Assembly: GCA_001310415.1 (NCBI GenBank)
Contig: BAXE01000001.1
Span: forward strand, 372,001-436,000
DNA: 64,000 bases
DNA from: Enterovibrio sp. JCM 19048
GTDB lineage: Bacteria > Pseudomonadota > Gammaproteobacteria > Enterobacterales > Vibrionaceae
Direction: 5' to 3'
The notes beneath the pieces were generated by a model. The model was not told where the DNA came from and made no database searches. It worked only from the letters and a program-made list of their open reading frames with translations. The position numbers and the translations under genes were made by a program. Within the stretch, counting starts at the first letter, position 1; every line of letters begins with the position of its first letter. Of the stretch, positions 27,792 to 38,520 are shown piece by piece.

Positions 27792-28336
27792 ATTAAAGGC
27801 GCAAGAAAAGTCCCGGCTAAACAAAATGCTCACCGCTTGAACGAAGAACTTCGTGGTCTGCGTGAAGTACGTCTGACAGGTATCGACGGTGAACAGCTTG
27901 GTATTGTTTCATACGATGAAGCAATGAAAGTAGCGGAAGATGCTGGTGTTGATCTGGTAGAAATTAGCCTAATGCCGAGCCACCAGTATGTCGTGTGATG
28001 GACTACGGTAAGTTCATCTACGAAAAGAGTAAGGCTGCGAAAGAGCAGAAGAAAAAACAAAAGATTGTCCAGATCAAGGAAGTTAAATTCCGTCCTGGAA
28101 CCGATATTGGCGACTATCAGGTAAAACTACGCAACCTGGTTCGCTTTATTGAAGAGGGCAACAAGGTCAAGGTCACTATCCGTTTCCGCGGTCGCGAAAT
28201 GGCGCACCAGGATATCGGTGTTGACGTTCTGAATCGTCTGAAGGAAGACACTGCTGAAATCGCTTCAGTAGAAAGCTTCCCAACGAAGATCGAAGGTCGT
28301 CAAATGATCATGGTTCTTGCCCCTAAGAAGAAGTAA
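27792..28336 (+). CDS. infC: Translation initiation factor IF-3 with AUU start (frame break)
   Basis: Binds the 30S subunit and checks initiator tRNA and start codon. The frame starts at ATT 27792-27794 ([20 protein letters not shown]), preceded by GGAGG; AUU is the known conserved start of infC and lets IF-3 repress its own synthesis. The N-domain runs to about residue 80, the linker is basic ([13 protein letters not shown]), and the C-domain has [20 protein letters not shown] and [17 protein letters not shown]. Near 27968 AGCCTAAT should be AGCCCTAAT; one C restores [19 protein letters not shown]. About 181 residues. It is essential, so the break is almost certainly a sequence error. Confidence 0.95.
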
Positions 28337-28355
28337 TTTCGGCATACAAGTAACG

Positions 28356-28388
28356 AGAGGCTATGCCTTCGGGCATAGCCTCTTTGTT
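28356..28388 (+). terminator. Hairpin between infC and rpmI
   Basis: GAGGCTATGCC / GGCATAGCCTC closed by a UUCG tetraloop, followed by TTTG. It is a strong stem with a short T-run, so probably a partial terminator or mRNA-end stabiliser between infC and the ribosomal protein genes. A role in L20-mediated control is possible but not shown. Confidence 0.6.
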
Positions 28389-28436
28389 CGCCAAATTACA
28401 CTGTTATTAATTGCATACAATGCGGAGTTATTCATC

Positions 28437-28631
28437 ATGCCTAAGATGAAAGCAAACAAAGGTGCTGCTAAACGTTTCAAGAAAACTGGCGGCGGTTTCA
28501 AGTACAAGCATGCTACTAAGCGTCACATCCTGACTAAGCGTTCTACTAAGAACAAACGTCAACTGCGTCCAAACTCAATTCTGCCTAAGTGCGAAATTGG
28601 TGCAGTTGTTCGTATGCTTCCATACGCATAA
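28437..28631 (+). CDS. rpmI: Ribosomal protein bL35
   Basis: 64 residues, intact: [20 protein letters not shown], then [20 protein letters not shown] and VVRMLPYA. Component of the 50S subunit. The start is the ATG at 28437, the exact family start. It is followed 42 bases later by rplT; in E. coli, L20 represses both genes by binding the leader. Confidence 0.98.
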   Translation: MPKMKANKGAAKRFKKTGGGFKYKHATKRHILTKRSTKNKRQLRPNSILPKCEIGAVVRMLPYA

Positions 28632-28658
28632 TTTTTCTTAGTATTTTTAACGAATTAG

Positions 28659-29027
<369 letters not shown>

Positions 29028-29052
29028 TTTATTACAGAATAGACTTTGTGAG

Positions 29053-29080
29053 AAAGGGGAGCTTCGGCTCCCCTTTTTCT
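29053..29080 (+). terminator. Terminator after rplT
   Basis: AAAGGGGAGC / GCTCCCCTTT with a UUCG loop and TTTT. It separates the ribosomal protein genes from pheST. Confidence 0.85.
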
Positions 29081-29250
29081 ATGCCTAAAATCCGCGAAAA
29101 ATCACCTTCTTGTGTCAACAATTAGCCACCTTACTGAATGAACCTGATTTCAGTGAATAAATATGGCGATGAAATAAGCATGACAAGCACTTATCGTGTA
29201 TTTCAGATTGGATTTAGGCTTCGGTTTATTTACTATGTAGCGTTACGTCT

Positions 29251-29327
29251 TATACCAATTCCCAGAGCATTTTCTGTTATCGCTTTACCACAAGTTCAGC
29301 GCTGATTTTGCTCCGAGAATTGGTATA
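29251..29327. repeat. 77-bp inverted-repeat element (MITE-like) before pheS
   Basis: Perfect 11-base ends TATACCAATTC (29251-29261) and GAATTGGTATA (29317-29327) enclose 55 bases without coding. ATACCAATT-ended repeats are common intergenic elements in marine gammaproteobacteria (recollection). It lies 48 bases upstream of the pheS start, so it may carry or disturb pheS promoter signals. No other feature is seen in 29081-29374. Confidence 0.6.
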
Positions 29328-29344
29328 TCTATTACTCCCTGTAG

Positions 29345-30356
<1,012 letters not shown>

Positions 30357-30375
30357 GCATTGGGGTAATTGATAA

Positions 30376-32765
30376 ATGAAATTCAGTGAATCCTGGCTTC
30401 GCGAGTGGGTTAATCCTGCGGTAAACAGCGAAGAACTGGCACACCAAATCACCATGGCGGGTCTGGAAGTAGACGACGTTGAAGCGGTAGCGGGTGAGTT
30501 CACCGGCGTCGTGGTTGGTGAAGTGGTTGAGTGTGGCCAGCACCCTGATGCAGACAAACTGCGTGTAACCAAAGTTAACGTTGGCGGTGAAGAACTGCTG
30601 GACATCGTTTGTGGCGCGTCAAACTGCCGCCTTGGCCTGAAAGTGGCTGTGGCGACTGTGGGTGCGGTACTGCCAGGCGATTTCAAAATCAAAAAAGCGA
30701 AACTGCGTGGCCAGCCATCTCACGGCATGCTGTGTTCTTTCTCTGAGCTGGGCATCGACGTTGAATCAAACGGCATCATGGAGCTTCCACAGGACGCAGT
30801 GATCGGTACTGATTTCCGCGAGTTCCTGAAGCTGAACGACGTGACTATCGATGTTGACCTGACGGCTAACCGTGCAGACTGTTTGAGTATCAAAGGTCTG
30901 GCGCGTGAAGTTGGCGTTCTGAACCGTGCAGAAGTTTGTCAGCCGGTTATCGAAAGCGTTGCTGCAACCATCGAAGACAAAGTGTCAGTTGCTATCGAAG
31001 CGCCTGCGGCATGTCCACGTTACCTGGGCCGTGTTGTTAAAGGTGTGAACGTTCAAGCCGCAACCCCTCTGTGGATGCAGGAAAAACTGCGTCGCAGCGG
31101 TATCCGTTCTATCGACCCAATCGTTGACATCACTAACTACGTGATGCTGGAACAAGGTCAACCAATGCATGCATTCGATCTGGCGAAGATCGAAGGTGGT
31201 ATCGTTGCGCGTATGGCGAAGCAGGGCGAGAAACTGACTCTGCTGGATGGTACTGAAGCTGAATTGAACGACAATACTCTGGTGATTGCTGACCACAACA
31301 AAGCGCTGGCAATCGCAGGTATCTTTGGCGGTCAGGATTCTGGCGTAAATGCTGAAACCACCACTGACGTACTACTGGAGTCTGCATTCTTTGCACCTGA
31401 CGCAATCCGTGGCCGTGCACGTAGCTATGGTCTGCACACAGATTCTTCACACCGCTTCGAGCGTGGCGTAGATTCAGCACTCCAGCAGCAGGCAATGGAG
31501 CGCGCAACACAACTGCTGATCGAAATCTGTGGTGGTGAAGCAGGCGAAATCGTAGGCCAGGAGTCTGAAGAGCACCTGCCTAAGGCGAAGACAATCTCTC
31601 TGCGTCGCATCAAGCTGGACAACCTGCTGGGTCACCATATTCCTTCAGAAGAAGTGGTTGATATCCTGACCCGTCTGGGCTGCGAAGTTGAAGCTTCTGA
31701 AGAGGGTTGGACTGCAAAAGCGCCTTCATGGCGTTTTGACATGGCGATCGAACAGGATCTGATTGAAGAAGTTGGCCGCATCTACGGTTACGACAACATT
31801 CCAAATCAGGCTCCTGTTGCATCTCTGAACATGAACGAGCACAAAGAAGCGAAACAGCCGCTGAAACGTGTTCGTGACCTGCTGGTTGACCGTGGTTACC
31901 ACGAAGCAATTACTTACAGCTTCGTTGAGCCAAACCAACAGAAACTGATTGTGCCGGATGTTGAGCACTGATCCTGCCAAACCCAATCTCTGCAGATATG
32001 TCAGCAATGCGCCTGAGCCTGTGGACGGGTCTGCTGAACACGGTTGCTTACAACCAGAAACGCCAACAGCCACGTGTACGCCTGTTTGAAGCAGGTCTGC
32101 GTTTCATTCCTTGTGAAGATGCTGAAAACGGCATGCTGCAAGAGATGATGCTGGCTGGTGTGATTGCGGGGCCTCGCTCTGAAGAGCATTGGGATATTGC
32201 AACGAACACAGTAGATTTCTTCGACCTGAAAGGCGATCTGGAAGCGATCCTGGAGCTGACTGCGAACGAGCTGAACTACAGCTTCAAAGCGGCGAAGCAT
32301 CCAGCACTGCACCCGGGTCAATCTGCAGCAATCGAAGTGAACGGTGAAGTTGTCGGCTACATCGGTACGGTTCACCCAGAGCTTGAGAAGAAGTTTGGTC
32401 TGAACGGCCGTACTATCGTGTTCGAAATCGAATGGTCTGCGATCAACACCCGTGTTATCCCAGAGGCAGTTGTGATTTCCAAGTTCCCGGCTAACCGTCG
32501 TGACATCGCAGTTATCGTTGCTGACGACGTTGCTTCAGAAGACGTGGTTCGTGCATGTCTGGATACTGACAACGCGCTGGTGACCGGTTCCAAGCTGTTT
32601 GACCTGTACAAAGGTAAAGGTGTTGAAGAAGGCAAGAAGAGCCTTGCGATTGCACTGAGCCTGCAGTCAACTGAACGCACGCTTGAAGAAAGTGATATTT
32701 CTGAGGCAGTTGCAGCAGTTGTAGCACTATTGGGTGAGAAATTCGGCGCGCACCTGCGTGACTGA
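30376..32765 (+). CDS. pheT: Phenylalanyl-tRNA synthetase beta subunit (frame break)
   Basis: About 796 residues. Domains in order: [16 protein letters not shown], the tRNA-binding/OB-like part ([36 protein letters not shown]), the editing B3/B4 domain ([20 protein letters not shown]), B5 ([20 protein letters not shown]), the inactive class II fold, and the C-terminal ferredoxin-like domain ([16 protein letters not shown]). Near 31964 GAGCACTG should be GAGGCACTG; one G restores [21 protein letters not shown] strong terminator follows. Confidence 0.97.
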
Positions 32766-32781
32766 TGAATAAATCACTAAT

Positions 32782-32810
32782 AAAAAGCAGCCTTTTGGCT
32801 GCTTTTTTTA
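32782..32810 (+). terminator. Terminator after pheT
   Basis: AAAAGCAGCC / GGCTGCTTTT with a TTTT loop and seven T residues. Bases 32811-33175 carry only the ihfA upstream region. Confidence 0.85.
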
Positions 32811-33175
32811 TGTCTAAAAGTTCTAACACGTATCGTTTTGATAAATCGGCGTTTTATCAAAGTGTTAACAAGTTGCAGCAATTCATCGGTTAAAAATTGA
32901 GTAAAAACATCATCTAATGAGAAAACCATAAAATTACTGTCTCACTTTTTATGCATGAACGCCGCATGGAAAGCTCATAAACAGAGCATTGTTCTAAATA
33001 ATGATATGGAAAAAAGTTGGCGCAAATCAGCCAGTTGGCTTACACTGTTGGTAAGTTGCCGCTAGGGGAATAGGTTGCCCGACGATGGAGCAAGTAACGT
33101 TTTCCCTAGTATGCAATCCATGGTGTAGATACGGTGTATCACATTTGTGTTCAACATTTCTTGAGGGAAAGACCT

Positions 33176-33472
33176 ATGGCGCTCACCAAGGCCGATTTGG
33201 CTGAGAACCTGTTTGAAAATGTCGGGATGAGCAAGCGGGACGCCAAGGACACTGTCGAAGCGTTTTTCGAAGAAGTTCGTAAAGCGCTGGAAAGTGGCGA
33301 ACAAGTTAAGTTGTCTGGTTTTGGAAACTTTGACCTTCGCGACAAGAATGAACGTCCTGGCCGTAACCCAAAAACGGGTGAAGATATTCCAATCACGGCG
33401 CGTCGCGTAGTTACGTTCCGTCCGGGACAAAAGCTGAAAGCTCGCGTTGAAAAAGCCAAAGTCGACAACTAA
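33176..33472 (+). CDS. ihfA: Integration host factor alpha subunit
   Basis: 98 residues, intact. DNA-bending HU/IHF protein that pairs with IhfB in recombination, replication and transcription. [20 protein letters not shown], then [20 protein letters not shown] with the family [11 protein letters not shown] arm and [19 protein letters not shown] precedes the ATG at 33176. It commonly follows pheT in this group; here a terminator and a roughly 360-base gap imply its own promoter. Confidence 0.97.
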   Translation: MALTKADLAENLFENVGMSKRDAKDTVEAFFEEVRKALESGEQVKLSGFGNFDLRDKNERPGRNPKTGEDIPITARRVVTFRPGQKLKARVEKAKVDN

Positions 33473-33494
33473 TCGTCTGACGAGTCTTCCAAGA

Positions 33495-33522
33495 AACCGT
33501 GACCAAGTGTCACGGTTTTTTA
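33495..33522 (+). terminator. Terminator after ihfA
   Basis: AACCGTGAC / GTCACGGTT with a short loop and a TTTTTT tail. Confidence 0.8.
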
Positions 33523-33635
33523 TTGCCTGTTATCCACGTTTCAACGCCAAATTTCCCAGCAAATCAATTGTTATCGACTTGTTGGCTTTGTATAGTGAAG
33601 CCCGAGATACGAAAGAATAATAAGGAATGCTGGAA

Positions 33636-34685
33636 ATGGATAGTCAACTCTCCTGCGGGTTTCTCAAGCACACACTATATCCTCCTGCCGATTTTTCTCC
33701 ATACAGTGTGAAATTGCAAAACGGTATTGAACTGCATCATCGCGATATCGGTGTCGTTGAAGTTGTTCCACATGCGGCCAAAGACTCAGTGGTTATATCA
33801 TCGGGGATCCACGGTGATGAAACGGCACCCATTGAACTGGTTGATGATCTGGTCAATGCGGTAATAAATGAAGAATTGGTTCCAACGCAGCGCGTGCTGT
33901 TCATTATTGCTCACCCAGCCGCGATTCATGCTCACACACGCTTTATTGAAGAAAACCTAAACCGTCTGTTTGCACAAAAAAATCCGGAAAGAAACGCAGA
34001 ATGTGGGCTCGCCAACCGCTTGCAAGCTTATGTGGAAACCTTTTTCCAGGCTGCAAAAGGTCAGCGTTGGCACTTCGACCTTCACAGTGCCATACGTGAC
34101 TCAAAGCATTATATGTTTGGGGTAATCCCGGTTTCGACCAAAGGAACGGATATCCGACCGTTAGTCGCTTTTCTGAAGGCGTCGCACATGGACGCTATGT
34201 TGATAAGCAGAACGCCATCCTCAACCTTTAGTTGGTTCAGCGCAGAGAATTTTGGTGCACAGGCTGCAACCTTTGAAATGGGCAGGGTAGCGCCGCTGTA
34301 CCAAAACAACATGTCGGAGTTTTCCCCGCTCAGAGACGCACTGGTATCGCTGATTACCGGAGCCGTGTTGCCTGCACCTTCACTCAAAAAACCGTTTTCC
34401 ATCTATCGGGTTACCAGAACGATCACCAAGACCGATACCGCGTTTAAATTGGCATTTCCTGACAATGCAGCCAATTTCACTTACTTTGCCGAAGGTGAAG
34501 AGCTGGCGGAAGAAAATAGCGTGGTTTATCGAGCATTGCCTCGTGGCGAAGCAGTGGTTTTTCCCAACTCTAAAGTCGCGATTGGACAAAGAGCCGCTTT
34601 GTTAGTGCAGCCCTTTGAACCCGACATGAATCAGCCCCTTTGCGCCAATAAAGACAAGGATCCTGGGCCTTTTGTGCCGTGCTAA
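33636..34685 (+). CDS. astE: Succinylglutamate desuccinylase
   Basis: Last step of the arginine succinyltransferase pathway: succinylglutamate to glutamate plus succinate. Zinc carboxypeptidase-like fold with SSGIHGDETAPIELVDDLV (zinc ligands H and E), FIIAHPAAIHAHTRFIEENL, NRLF and WHFDLHSAIRDSKHYMFGV (third ligand H). About 349 residues, intact. The ATG at 33636 has AAGGA at good distance; the one at 33627 is too close to it. Other ast genes are not in the window. Confidence 0.93.
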   Translation: MDSQLSCGFLKHTLYPPADFSPYSVKLQNGIELHHRDIGVVEVVPHAAKDSVVISSGIHGDETAPIELVDDLVNAVINEELVPTQRVLFIIAHPAAIHAHTRFIEENLNRLFAQKNPERNAECGLANRLQAYVETFFQAAKGQRWHFDLHSAIRDSKHYMFGVIPVSTKGTDIRPLVAFLKASHMDAMLISRTPSSTFSWFSAENFGAQAATFEMGRVAPLYQNNMSEFSPLRDALVSLITGAVLPAPSLKKPFSIYRVTRTITKTDTAFKLAFPDNAANFTYFAEGEELAEENSVVYRALPRGEAVVFPNSKVAIGQRAALLVQPFEPDMNQPLCANKDKDPGPFVPC

Positions 34686-34747
34686 CACTTTTCATTTCCT
34701 AAGGTTATCTGTATGGTTGCGGCTATTGCGAATTACACCCTGAATCC

Positions 34748-35732
34748 ATGCAGTTAAATCTTCTCGTACAGCGCCGTGAGCGGCGCTGGCATATTGCCAA
34801 TATCATCGCGTTAGCGTTTCTTGTGCTGAGTGCATTGCTCTCCTTATCAGCCGGTGAAATTTGGTTTTTTCCTTTCTTCGGTGATTCACCGCTGCAGCAA
34901 CAATTGCTTGTCGAATTGCGTTTGCCCCGCATGATTGCCGCCATCCTTATAGGTGCCTCATTGGCTGTCTCAGGTGGTGTGCTTCAGGTGTTGTTGGGTA
35001 ACCCTCTGGCAGAGCCGGTGTGCTGGGGATTTCAGGCGGAGCCAGCTTGGCCTTGGTTATCGTCATGTTTCTTTTCCCGGCGCTGGCCAGCCTTATGGAC
35101 TGATGGCGGCAGCACTCATTGGCGCTCTGGCATTTACCGCTATTTTGGTTTTTCTCGCCCGCAAGCGAACCATGTCCACGGCGCGTCTGTTGTTGATAGG
35201 TGTCGCCCTTGGCATTTTGTCCGGTGCCATGGTGACCTGGGCGTTTTATTTCAGCTCTGATTTAAATCTCCGCCAGCTTATGTATTGGTTGATGGGAAGT
35301 TTATCCGGCGTTCACTGGCCTCAACTCTCACTGGCATTTATTGTCACTCCGGCTCTGATTTGGCTCTGCTTTCAGGGGAAAAAGCTGGATCTGATGATGT
35401 TGGGCGAAACGCAGGCCAGACAACTGGGTTTGGATACGCAGGCGCTTCGTTGGCAGTTGATCATGATGATTAGCATTTTGGTTGGTGCATCAGTGGCTAT
35501 GTCTGGCGTGATTGGGTTTGTTGGCCTGGTTGTACCTCACTTCCTGAGGTTGTGGCTTGGGACTGATAACCGATACCTGATCCCGCTTTCAGCTATTGCC
35601 GGCGCAGTACTTTTGCTACTTGCTGATACGATTGGCCGCCTGGCTATTGATGCCGCCGAGCTTCCTGTTGGTGCAGTGACGACAACTATCGGCGCACCTT
35701 TGTTTATCTGGATGTTGATGAGGCGCGTATGA
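34748..35732 (+). CDS. btuC: Vitamin B12 ABC transporter permease BtuC (two frame breaks)
   Basis: FecCD-family inner-membrane permease with about ten TM segments: [95 protein letters not shown] and [13 protein letters not shown]. Breaks near 35021 (CCGGTGTG should be CCGGGTGTG, restoring [13 protein letters not shown]) and near 35099 (GACTGATG should be GACCTGATG). About 328 residues after repair. A 14-codon upstream frame (34712-34756, with AAGG before its ATG) overlaps the btuC start and may tune translation. The stop overlaps the btuD start. Confidence 0.92.
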
Positions 35733-36481
35733 TCACGGCGAAAAATATTGCGTTGGGGACGCGCCTGTTGCCAATGAGCTTTGAAGTAAGCGCGGGCGAA
35801 ATTGTGCACCTGCTTGGGCCGAATGGCAGCGGAAAGAGCACATTGCTGGAGTTGCTTTCAGGGCTTGTGGAAGGGCAGGGAAATGTTTGTATCGATGGGG
35901 TCGATATTCAAGATATCGACAGCCAATCGTTGGCTCGCCAACGCGCGTATCTCAGTCAGCAGCAAAAGCCGGCATTTGCTATCGGTGTATACCAATACCT
36001 CTCATTGAGTCTCTCCGCGCTGAAAGGGGCAGACGTTACGGCCATTGAGAGTGCGGTTGCTACAGTCTGTGAGACATTGGCGATCGCTGACAAGCTGAAC
36101 CGTAATACTGATCAGTTATCCGGTGGGGAGTGGCAACGTGTTCGTCTTGCGGGCGTGTGTTTGCAGATTTGGCCCGATATCAATCCCGATGGACGGTTAC
36201 TTATCCTCGATGAACCTGCCACAGCCCTGGATATTGCCCAGCAAAGCGCTATGTACAAGATGGTGCGAATGCTGGCTGATAGAGGTATTGCCGTGGTCAT
36301 GTCTAATCATGACCTTAACCGCTCACTGAGCGAGGCGGACAGAGTCGTTATGCTAAAACTTGGCACTCTTATAGCCAATGGCAAACCTGCGGATACAATG
36401 AATCTCGGGATATTGGAAACGGTCTATGGGGCAAAGTTAAGGATTGTGGAATTGGAAGGTGAACGAGTGATACTTAGCTAA
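35729..36481 (+). CDS. btuD: Vitamin B12 ABC transporter ATPase BtuD
   Basis: 250 residues, intact. Walker [17 protein letters not shown] near residue 30, Q-loop YLSQQQKP, signature [17 protein letters not shown], Walker [13 protein letters not shown], switch histidine in [10 protein letters not shown]. Couples ATP hydrolysis to cobalamin import with BtuC; ATGA overlap with btuC. The binding protein BtuF is not in the window. A 110-base gap separates it from the convergent TerB gene. Confidence 0.94.
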   Translation: MITAKNIALGTRLLPMSFEVSAGEIVHLLGPNGSGKSTLLELLSGLVEGQGNVCIDGVDIQDIDSQSLARQRAYLSQQQKPAFAIGVYQYLSLSLSALKGADVTAIESAVATVCETLAIADKLNRNTDQLSGGEWQRVRLAGVCLQIWPDINPDGRLLILDEPATALDIAQQSAMYKMVRMLADRGIAVVMSNHDLNRSLSEADRVVMLKLGTLIANGKPADTMNLGILETVYGAKLRIVELEGERVILS

Positions 36482-36594
36482 GCAGTGTAACTCCAACTTG
36501 ATTCCATCGTTTTTCGATATCGTCGGCTGCCACTTATCAGCTACAAACTAGTAGCCGATAAATGGGCATCATATTTTGCCCACCGGCGCCGTTT

Positions 36595-37044
36595 TCAATT
36601 CGAACCCGCTTCAAGTTTTGCCTTAATAAACAAAGCATGGTCGAGGTAAAGGAGTTCTGCCGTTTTCCGGATTACGGAGTCTTCAAGCGGATCTAGAACA
36701 CCATCAGCATAGGCAACTTCCCACATGGCTTTAATCAGCGCATAGCGTTGCGGCTGATCGAGCTGGCGAAGCTTATCTGTGTAGTCATAAAGTGACACTG
36801 ATTTCTTAGCATCTGATTTGGCTGAATCAACCAGTTGAGTGGCTTCAGGCTCGTCGATCTCCAGCAGTGACATCAGCATGTTTACTTTCGCTGATTCTTC
36901 CCGCGCATCAACTTGATGATCTGCACCTGCTACTTCACACAACAAACCTGCCATCGCACGGTGATAGAGCAATTCGTTGGCGGCAACGCTTCCCCCTTCA
37001 TCAGTAAAAGCTTCTTTTAGGATGGATGCCAGTTTTGACAGCAT
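36595..37044 (-). CDS. TerB-domain protein
   Basis: 149 residues from the ATG at 37044 (MLSKLASILKEAFTDEGGSV). The helical TerB-like fold is suggested by HRAMAGLLCEVAGADHQVDA and LIKAMWEVAYADGVLDPLED, the two acidic loops (AGADHQVD, AYADGVLD) typical of TerB-type metal-binding proteins. It is named after tellurite resistance loci, but stand-alone members have no firm function. Intact and monocistronic. Bases 37051-37409 are AT-rich and contain nothing I can identify. Confidence 0.75.
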   Translation of the reverse strand: MLSKLASILKEAFTDEGGSVAANELLYHRAMAGLLCEVAGADHQVDAREESAKVNMLMSLLEIDEPEATQLVDSAKSDAKKSVSLYDYTDKLRQLDQPQRYALIKAMWEVAYADGVLDPLEDSVIRKTAELLYLDHALFIKAKLEAGSN

Positions 37045-37409
37045 AGACACGTTCTCACATCAGTATTCATTGCACTGAAGTATGAGCGAAACAGGCGAGA
37101 GATGAAACATTTAAAAATGAGAACAGTGTTAGATCAGATGGTTAGCGTATGTTCGATGATTTCAGTAAAAAGAAATGCGCGCCACAAGTGCGCGCTAACC
37201 AGTTTCTTTGACGACCGCGTTTAAGAAACCGAAAGGATGATGTCAAACTTGTCTAAATGACAAGGGTAATTAAACCTTATTTAAAATTAATTTCTGTACC
37301 AGACTAAAGACATTATCCAAAAGTCTAATGCGAAAATTACTATTTAACGATTATTAAAAGGGTAATCTTCCTTACTAATATATCGTCAGATAAATAAGGT
37401 TGTTCTTAA

Positions 37410-38249
37410 TTAGAAGTTGTTGAATATGAAGTCCTGTTCTGAAAAATCATTAATATTAGAGTTGTTGAAAGTAATAGTGTGAGTTTCTGATACGGTAAGC
37501 ACAACGGTGATCCCAACTTGTTGTATATCCAGTTGTTCAAAATTTTCAGCAACATTGAAAAGTACTATTTTGTCTAATTCTTGTACAAAATCGACAATGC
37601 GATCATTACTGCTCACACCTTCAAAGAGAGAAGTAAAAACAAAGTAGTCTTGGCCGGCACCACCAATATAAAAGTCATCACCACTTGTCCCGACAAGGTA
37701 GTCACTATCATCGCCGCCAAACAAGCGGTCATTGCCAATGCCACCAATCAATATGTCACTGCCTGTTCCGCCAAGCAAATCGTTGTTTCCAGCGACGCCT
37801 ACCAGCACATCGTCACCTAGACCGCCACCAAGAAAGTCATCTCCGGCACCACCAATTATTGTGTCAGCACCCGAGCCGCCAACAATAAAATCATTGTCAC
37901 CAATGGTGGCTATTTCATTAAAGAAAGAAGGGTTATTAATCACGAATTGTTGGATATTAAATGCTGCCAATTGGATATCTTCAGATGTTAACCAAGTAAG
38001 ATCGCGCGCTTTCAATGATTCATAAAGTGTGCTGGCAGTGTCCAGGAAAACTTCATTGCTAACGTCCAGATAATCGGAAAGAGGAATGTCATCTCCCAAG
38101 ATCAGGTCGTCGCCACCAAATGCAACGATGGTGTCTTTACCGTCCATTCCATTAATAAAATCATCACCGTTTGTTCCTGCCAGATTTTCATCCAAATCTG
38201 AGCCGTACTTGATGCTGTCGAACTGAATTCCATTTACTGTATTCATCAT
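37410..38249 (-). CDS. Small RTX-repeat calcium-binding protein
   Basis: 279 residues, acidic, intact. It starts MMNTVNGIQFDSIKYGSDLD with AGGAG upstream; the second ATG at 38246 is an equally good start. Nonapeptide RTX repeats occur in two blocks: residues 24-55 (GTNGDDFINGMDGKDTI, FGGDDLILGDD) and 119-205 (GGSGADTIIGGAGDDFLGGG, LLGGTGSDILIGGIGNDRLF). A helical insert lies between them. The C-terminus (FVQELDKIVLFNVAENFEQL and the aromatic end DFIFNNF) looks like a type I secretion signal. No secretion ATPase or catalytic domain is nearby. It could be an extracellular matrix or surface protein. Confidence 0.75.
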   Translation of the reverse strand: MMNTVNGIQFDSIKYGSDLDENLAGTNGDDFINGMDGKDTIVAFGGDDLILGDDIPLSDYLDVSNEVFLDTASTLYESLKARDLTWLTSEDIQLAAFNIQQFVINNPSFFNEIATIGDNDFIVGGSGADTIIGGAGDDFLGGGLGDDVLVGVAGNNDLLGGTGSDILIGGIGNDRLFGGDDSDYLVGTSGDDFYIGGAGQDYFVFTSLFEGVSSNDRIVDFVQELDKIVLFNVAENFEQLDIQQVGITVVLTVSETHTITFNNSNINDFSEQDFIFNNF

Positions 38250-38520
38250 AAACTCCTAATGTTATTTCACCTTGCTCAGAATTTAATGAGCATGACGGTA
38301 AATAAGTGTAAAAGTTAGCCAGAAGTACATTGTGTCAATCAGTTTATTTTTATATGTAACTTTGAAACTAAAGCAGTTGCTCTTAAATTAAGAAATTTAG
38401 TCGCATGTCGGCGACATGTCTAAATTGTTGGCGGTTCTTATTCCTTTAATATGTGGTTAACCCGTTCGTCAAGCGCATCGGTTATTATCGAAATCTCTTT
38501 TTGTCTGAAAAGGTGGATAT

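Noticed and set aside
26352-27833. Minus-strand open frames of 64-141 codons within thrS
   Set aside because: They lie antisense to a fully conserved synthetase gene and have no ribosome sites or recognisable protein features.
37581-38025. Plus-strand frames across the RTX gene
   Set aside because: They are antisense translations of the repetitive GGxGxD codons, hence their low-complexity appearance.
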